Assembly (NCBI GenBank): GCA_031286085.1
Contig: JAITUX010000176.1
Location: 1-5,038 of the forward strand
Length of the DNA stretch: 5,038 nt
Direction: 5' to 3'
DNA from: Candidatus Adiutrix sp.
GTDB lineage: Bacteria > Desulfobacterota > Desulfarculia > Adiutricales > Adiutricaceae
Below the pieces are notes generated by a model that was not told where the DNA came from, did no database searches, and worked only from the letters and a program-made list of their open reading frames with translations. The translations under genes were made by a program, and so were the position numbers. Shown here piece after piece: positions 1-5,038 of the stretch (the first letter of the stretch is position 1; the number at the start of each line of letters is the position of its first letter).

Positions 1-25
1 CGGCGCGGAGGCCGGCGGCGCTTTA

Positions 26-55
26 TTGACCGGGAGAGGGCTTTAAGTATATAAT
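26..55 (+). promoter_or_regulatory. sigma70-type promoter for the pepA operon
   Basis: A -35 box TTGACC (26-31) and a perfect -10 box TATAAT (50-55) are separated by 18 bases. They lie in an AT-rich island that stands out sharply from the GC-rich surroundings. Transcription should begin around 61-63, giving a leader of about 40 nt before the pepA ATG. This is a sequence match to the housekeeping consensus; no operator-like repeat is visible next to it. Confidence 0.75.
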
Positions 56-102
56 CAAAAAATTGCGCTCAGGCCGAAATAGGGCCCGGATAAGGTGAAG
101 GA

Positions 103-1587
<1,485 letters not shown>

Positions 1588-1596
1588 CCCCCGCGC

Positions 1597-2655
1597 GTGG
1601 GCCGCGACCCGGCCGCCCCGGCCGAAAGGGGCGAAGCGGCGGAAGAATTGGCCGAAGTGGGCCTGGCCAAGCTCCTGCTTTTTCCGGCCAAGCTGGCCGC
1701 CCTCCAGGCCCCCGGGCCGGACCCCGGCTTCCCCGTTTCGGTGGAATTGTCCCTGACCAGCCAATGCCGCCAGGACTGCGTCTGGTGTTCCGACAGGAAC
1801 CTGCGCTCCCGCTCGCCCGACCGCCTGGATACCGCGCTCCTTAACCGGCTCTTTGAGGACCTGGCCCGGGGCGGCGCCCAAGGCGTGACCATAGAGGGCG
1901 GGGGGGAACCCACCCTGTCGCCCCTGTTCCCGGCCGCGGCCCGGGCCGCCCGGGCCAAGGGCCTGGCCGTGGGCCTCATCACCAACGGGCTGGATATCTT
2001 CCGCCCGGGCCTGGATTTGGCCGACTACCGGGACTTCGAGTGGATCCGGGTGAGCCTGGACGCGGCCGACCCTTCCACCTACAAGGCCCTGAAAGGCACG
2101 GACGGCTTCGCGGAAGTGCTGGCCAACCTTGAGCGTCTGGCCGCCCTGAAACCGGCCCTGACCTTGGGCGCCGGCTATGTGCTGACCAACCGGAACGACC
2201 GGCCCGAGGACCTGGCCCGCCTGGCCGAGACCCTCCGGGGCCTGGGCCTGGATTACCTCCACATCCGCCCGGTGGTGGACCACCCGGACCTGGCCAGCCG
2301 CCGCGACCTGGGTTTTTTGCGGAACTCCTTCGTCAACCTGGCGGCCCTGGCCGATAACGCCGCCTCCGGCAACGCCGGCCTGCCCTGCCGGGCTCACAGC
2401 CTGTCCTCGGTCGTCGGCGCCGACGGCCTGGTCTGGCTCTGCGGCCGGCTTAACGCCGCCCCCCGGGTCCGGCCCCTGGGCGACCTGACCCGGGCCGGCT
2501 TCGCGGAAATCTGGGCCGGGGAGGAAAGGCGGCGCCAGGCGGACCTCGCGGCCTCGGCCGACTTCTGCCGGGCCAACTGCCCCCCCTGCCGCCTGACCAA
2601 ATACAACCGCCTGCTCCGCCGCCTGGCCCGCCTTAAGACCCGTCATTTCATATGA
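1597..2655 (+). CDS. radical SAM protein with C-terminal SPASM/Twitch-like cysteine region
   Basis: The product is 352 residues if read from GTG 1597. The radical SAM cluster motif CRQDCVWC gives C57, C61 and C64 (CX3CX2C), the ligands of the [4Fe-4S] cluster that cleaves S-adenosylmethionine. EGGGEPTL (100-107) is the SAM-binding GGEP motif. The core continues through LITNG (128-132) and RVSLDA (151-156). The C-terminal part carries C264-X12-G-X4-C282, then GDLTRAGFAEIWAGEE, then C324-X3-C328-X2-C331. This matches the SPASM/Twitch plan for an auxiliary Fe-S cluster. The substrate is unknown; SPASM proteins often modify peptides. The gene begins 9 bases after the pepA stop, so it is probably co-transcribed and perhaps translationally coupled. 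The start is uncertain: GTG 1597 has no good Shine-Dalgarno site. In-frame TTG 1648 and GTG 1657 (the latter with GGAAGA at 1641-1646) would give 335 or 332 residues and still keep every motif. Confidence 0.92.
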   Translation: MGRDPAAPAERGEAAEELAEVGLAKLLLFPAKLAALQAPGPDPGFPVSVELSLTSQCRQDCVWCSDRNLRSRSPDRLDTALLNRLFEDLARGGAQGVTIEGGGEPTLSPLFPAAARAARAKGLAVGLITNGLDIFRPGLDLADYRDFEWIRVSLDAADPSTYKALKGTDGFAEVLANLERLAALKPALTLGAGYVLTNRNDRPEDLARLAETLRGLGLDYLHIRPVVDHPDLASRRDLGFLRNSFVNLAALADNAASGNAGLPCRAHSLSSVVGADGLVWLCGRLNAAPRVRPLGDLTRAGFAEIWAGEERRRQADLAASADFCRANCPPCRLTKYNRLLRRLARLKTRHFI

Positions 2656-2672
2656 CGGGTCTTTGTCGTTTT
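2635..2672 (+). terminator. intrinsic terminator overlapping the end of the radical SAM gene
   Basis: AAGACCCGTCAT (2635-2646) pairs perfectly with ATGACGGGTCTT (2652-2663) around a 5-base loop TTCAT. A T-rich but interrupted tail TGTCGTTTT (2664-2672) follows. The 5' arm encodes the residues K-T-R-H, and the TGA stop (2653-2655) lies in the 3' arm. The reverse strand has no T tract after the stem, so it should act only on + strand transcription. It separates the pepA operon from the downstream unit. Confidence 0.8.
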
Positions 2673-2685
2673 GCTTAAAACAGTC

Positions 2686-2714
2686 TGTTGTTTTTCCGGC
2701 CTTAGTGCTATAAT
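2686..2714 (+). promoter_or_regulatory. extended -10 promoter for the activase-like gene
   Basis: A perfect TATAAT (2709-2714) is preceded by TGC (2706-2708), giving the extended -10 motif TGNTATAAT. The -35 region is weak: TGTTGT (2686-2691) at 17 bases, or TTGTTT (2688-2693) at a short 15-base spacing. This is the usual trade-off for extended -10 promoters. The site is in an AT-rich patch directly after the terminator. Transcription would start near 2721, leaving a leader of about 90 nt. Confidence 0.72.
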
Positions 2715-2735
2715 TGGAAAATGATTTTTGGCCCT

Positions 2736-2771
2736 GGGGCCGAAGTCCGGCCTTTGCCGGCCGGCGGCCCC
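2736..2771 (+). other. possible structured leader hairpin
   Basis: GGGGCCG (2736-2742) can pair with CGGCCCC (2765-2771), enclosing an inner stem CCGGC/GCCGG (2747-2751 with 2756-2760) closed by a CTTT loop. The two stems are separated by a symmetric 4+4 internal loop. This would fold in the untranslated leader of the activase-like gene. No known riboswitch or RNA family is recognised, and the abundance of GGCC-like palindromes here makes chance pairing likely. Confidence 0.25.
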
Positions 2772-2799
2772 GAGGCCTGCGGTTCCAAGACCGTTCACG

Positions 2800-2805
2800 A
2801 AAGGT
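2800..2805 (+). promoter_or_regulatory. ribosome binding site that sets the TTG start
   Basis: AAAGGT (2800-2805) sits 5 bases before TTG 2811. In the reading frame of the activase-like gene a TAA stop lies at 2805-2807, so no earlier start is possible. The next in-frame starts (CTG 2850, CTG 2856, GTG 2862) fall inside the nucleotide-binding LGLDVGS motif and would destroy it. The TTG is therefore the best-supported start. Confidence 0.7.
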
Positions 2806-2810
2806 AAAAT

Positions 2811-5038
2811 TTGACTTTAAACGCGGCGGCCGGCCCAGGGAAATTCTTCCTGGGGCTGGACGTGGGTTCCATAAGTGTGAAGGCCGCTTTGATTGACGAG
2901 GAAGGCCGGCTGGCGGACAGCCTCTACCTGCGTCATCAGGGCCGGCCTTTCGTCATTCTGGAAAAGGCCTTGACGGAGCTGACGGGCCGCTTCCCGGCCG
3001 AGTCCGTCGCGGCCACGGCGGTGACCGGGGCCGGGGCCGGGGAACTGGCCGGGCTTCTGGGCGGCGAGGCGGCGGGCGAGATCCTGGCCCTGACCCTGGC
3101 CGCGGAAACCTGGCCCCAGGCCAAGAGCCTCATCGACATCGGCGGAGAGGACACCAAGGTCCTGTGGTTCGGCCGGGAAAACGGCCGCTTCGGCCTGGCC
3201 GATTTCGCCATGAACACCCTCTGCGCCGCGGGCACGGGTTCCTTCCTCGACCAGCAGGCCCACCGCCTGGGCTACAGCCTCCCGGAATTCGGCCGCCTGG
3301 CCTTGAAAAGCCAGGTCCCGCCCCGGGTGGCGGGCCGCTGCGGCGTCTTTGCCAAAAGCGACATGATCCACCTGCAGCAGGCGGCCGTTCCCGATTATGA
3401 AATAGTTTACGGCCTCTGCCTGGCCATGGCCCGCGGGCTCAAGAGCGGCCTGGCCCGGGGCCGGCCCCTGCCCGCCCCCATCCTGTTCACCGGGGGGGTG
3501 GCCGCCAATCCCGGCCTCCGGCGGGCCTTGTCGGAAGTGCTGGGCCTGGCGGAAGACGAGCTTATTGTGCCCGAGACCCATTTCGTCTTCGGGGCCCTGG
3601 GCGCGGCCCGAGAGGCCCTGAAGAACGCGGGCGGCCGCCGGCCGGGGCTGGATTTGGCCCCGCTTTCGGCTTTCGCGGCCCGGGACCACCGCCCCCCCGA
3701 GCGCCTGGCCCCCCTCCCGGCCCCTTCCGGCCGCCCCAATATCGCGGTGTTCGAGGAGCTTAAGGAGAAGCGGGAGGTTTACCTGGGGGTGGACGTGGGC
3801 TCGGTGAGCACCAACGTGGTCCTGATAGCCCCCGACGGCCGCCTGGTCCTCCGGCGCTACCTGCCCACGGCCGGCCGGCCCCTGGAGGCCATAAACGCGG
3901 CTTTCGCCGACCTGCCCGACTCGGTCCGGGAAAAGGCCCGGGTCCTGGGGGCCTGCACCACCGGCTCGGGCCGCCATCTTTCGGCCGACTACCTGGGCGC
4001 GGATTTGACCGTCAACGAGATCACCGCCCAGGCCGCCGCGGCCGTGGCCCTGGACCCCCTGGTGGACACCATTTTCGAGATCGGGGGCCAGGATTCCAAG
4101 TTCATCGCCCTGGCCGACGGGGTCATCGTCGATTTCATGATGAACAAGGCCTGCGCGGCCGGCACCGGCTCCTTTTTGGAAGAGCAGGCGGAGAAGCTGG
4201 GCCTGGACATAAAGGAGGAATTCGGCGCCGCGGCCCTGGCCGCGAAAAACCCGGTCCTCCTGGGCGAGCGCTGCACCGTGTTCATGGAATCGGACCTGGT
4301 CCATTACCAGCGGCAGGGCGTGGGCACGCCGGACCTGGCCGCCGGGCTCTGCCACGGCATAGTGGCCAATTACCTGGGCCGGGTGGTGGAGACCCGGCCC
4401 GTGGGCCGGCGCGTCTTCTTCCAGGGGGGGACCGCCTTCAATCCCGGGGTCCACGCGGCCTTCGAGGCCCGCCTGAAGCGGAGCCTCACCGTGCCCGACA
4501 ACGCCGACGTCACCGGGGCCATCGGCGCGGCCCTGGTCGCCCGCGACCGCCGCGCCTGGGCGGAAAGCCGCTTCGTGGGCTTCGACCTCGGGAAACGGCC
4601 CTACGAAATAAAGAGTTTCGAGTGTTCCTCCTGCGACGACCGCTGCGATATCCGCCAGGTGACCGTGGCCGGGGGGAAGCCCTTTCACTACGGCAGCCGC
4701 TGCGGCCGCTTCGACGAGGAGGGGCGGCGGGAGGCGGCCGCGCAAAAGCCCGACCTCTTTGAATACCGGGCCGAACTGGCCTACAATTCCCAGGAGCTGC
4801 AAGACCTCCTGGCCCGGGGGGAGACCGCGGGCCGGCGGACCATGGGCCTCATGCGCTCCATGACCTTCAGCGAAATGGGGCCCTTCTGGTCGGTCTTCTG
4901 GGCCCGCCTGGGCTTTCTGCCCGTCTGGTCCAAGCCGACGGACAAGGACATCATCCGCCAGGGCTGCGAAAAGACCGGCGGCGAGTTCTGCTTCCCCATC
5001 AAGGCGGCCCACGGCCACCTGGCCGACCTCCTGGAACG
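2811..5038 (+). CDS. 2-hydroxyacyl-CoA dehydratase activase-like protein, tandem ASKHA ATPase plus DUF2229 (3' end beyond window)
   Basis: The frame is open from TTG 2811 to the window edge (742 full codons) without a stop. Two BcrAD/BadFG-type ATPase domains are in tandem. Domain 1 spans about 12-265, with phosphate-binding LGLDVGS (14-20), IDIGGEDTK (108-116), C138 before AAGTGSFLD, C177 in RCGVFAKSD, and FTGGVAANPG. After a proline-rich linker (about 266-322), domain 2 repeats the plan: GVDVGS (326-331), IGGQDSK (424-430), C448 before AAGTGSFLE, C488 in RCTVFMESD, and FQGGTAFNPG. Next comes a cysteine motif, C605-X2-C608-X3-C612 with C631. A DUF2229 domain begins near 677, with EFCFPIKAAHGH (725-736) just before the edge. 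Relatives use ATP hydrolysis to pass a low-potential electron from a [4Fe-4S] cluster to a dehydratase or reductase partner in the anaerobic cytoplasm. The natural partner of these long fused forms is not settled. Family members commonly reach about 1400 residues, so roughly half is missing here. It has its own promoter, after a terminator. Confidence 0.93.
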   Translation, partial: MTLNAAAGPGKFFLGLDVGSISVKAALIDEEGRLADSLYLRHQGRPFVILEKALTELTGRFPAESVAATAVTGAGAGELAGLLGGEAAGEILALTLAAETWPQAKSLIDIGGEDTKVLWFGRENGRFGLADFAMNTLCAAGTGSFLDQQAHRLGYSLPEFGRLALKSQVPPRVAGRCGVFAKSDMIHLQQAAVPDYEIVYGLCLAMARGLKSGLARGRPLPAPILFTGGVAANPGLRRALSEVLGLAEDELIVPETHFVFGALGAAREALKNAGGRRPGLDLAPLSAFAARDHRPPERLAPLPAPSGRPNIAVFEELKEKREVYLGVDVGSVSTNVVLIAPDGRLVLRRYLPTAGRPLEAINAAFADLPDSVREKARVLGACTTGSGRHLSADYLGADLTVNEITAQAAAAVALDPLVDTIFEIGGQDSKFIALADGVIVDFMMNKACAAGTGSFLEEQAEKLGLDIKEEFGAAALAAKNPVLLGERCTVFMESDLVHYQRQGVGTPDLAAGLCHGIVANYLGRVVETRPVGRRVFFQGGTAFNPGVHAAFEARLKRSLTVPDNADVTGAIGAALVARDRRAWAESRFVGFDLGKRPYEIKSFECSSCDDRCDIRQVTVAGGKPFHYGSRCGRFDEEGRREAAAQKPDLFEYRAELAYNSQELQDLLARGETAGRRTMGLMRSMTFSEMGPFWSVFWARLGFLPVWSKPTDKDIIRQGCEKTGGEFCFPIKAAHGHLADLLE

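Larger units (their letters stand above)
2721..2807 (+). other. possible 28-codon leader reading frame in the 5' leader
   Basis: ATG at 2721 opens a 28-codon frame that closes with TAA at 2805-2807, three bases before the TTG start of the next gene and in the same frame. The ATG falls almost exactly at the predicted transcription start, so if translated it would be leaderless. The only purine-rich stretch upstream, GGAAA, abuts the ATG. Codon use is GC-rich but the peptide resembles nothing I recognise. It could equally be chance, since stops are rare in such GC-rich sequence. I list it because its position suggests possible coupling to the downstream start, not because coding is shown. Confidence 0.2.

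Noticed and set aside
1..46. Possible 3' end of an upstream gene at the left edge
   Set aside because: All three + frames are open from the edge and then close (TGA 27-29, TAA 44-46, TAA 52-54), but the piece is too short to recognise a protein or choose a frame.
1665..1704. Short direct repeat GGCCAAGCT within the radical SAM gene
   Set aside because: Two copies of a 9-mer encoding similar Ala-Lys-Leu residues in a helix are expected from the biased codon use and are not a repeat element.
2677..2696. Second small hairpin in AAAACAGTCTGTTG followed by a T run
   Set aside because: The stem is at most four pairs with a three-base loop, too weak for a terminator; the T-rich run more likely belongs to the promoter region.
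2714..2896. 60-codon + strand frame starting at TTG 2714
   Set aside because: Its start overlaps the -10 box, so it would not lie on the transcript, and it runs out of frame into the activase-like gene.
2817..5018. 733-codon antisense frame opposite the activase-like gene
   Set aside because: The low-complexity Gly/Gln/His-rich translation has no motif, while the + strand carries two complete ATPase motif sets. Antisense stops are simply rare at this base composition.

Overview
This window looks like chromosomal DNA from a GC-rich anaerobic bacterium. Codon use is very strongly biased to GCC, GGC, CTG and CCC, and GGCC/GCCGG tetramers are everywhere. The best lineage hint is the large (R)-2-hydroxyacyl-CoA dehydratase activase-type ATPase at the right. 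That family is found in strict anaerobes: Desulfobacterota-like sulfate reducers, syntrophs and clostridia. The GC level and the sigma70-type promoters would fit a high-GC Desulfobacterota lineage, but this is inference and no taxonomic marker is present.

Layout, all genes on the + strand. Positions 1-102 hold an AT-rich promoter (TTGACC, 18-base spacer, TATAAT) and a Shine-Dalgarno site. These lead into a complete M17 leucyl aminopeptidase gene (pepA, 103-1587). Nine bases later a radical SAM protein with a C-terminal SPASM/Twitch-like cysteine region begins (1597-2655, start uncertain). The two genes probably form an operon. It ends at a perfect 12-bp hairpin terminator (2635-2672) whose 5' arm encodes the last residues of the radical SAM protein and whose 3' arm contains its stop codon.

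A second promoter with an extended -10 (TGCTATAAT, 2706-2714) follows directly. It drives a separate unit with a leader of about 90 nt that holds a possible GC-rich hairpin and a 28-codon reading frame ending just before the main start. The main gene starts at TTG 2811 and runs off the right edge at 5038. It encodes two tandem BcrAD/BadFG-type ASKHA ATPase domains, a four-cysteine motif and the beginning of a DUF2229 domain. Only about 742 residues are visible; members of this family are commonly around 1400 residues.

Working together: pepA and the radical SAM gene are probably co-transcribed. A radical SAM/SPASM enzyme beside an aminopeptidase suggests, but does not prove, peptide modification or processing. 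The activase-like protein is a separate transcription unit and most likely couples ATP hydrolysis to low-potential electron transfer from an iron-sulfur cluster. Nothing in the window links it functionally to the first two genes. No RNA genes, mobile elements, CRISPR arrays or extended repeats are seen.
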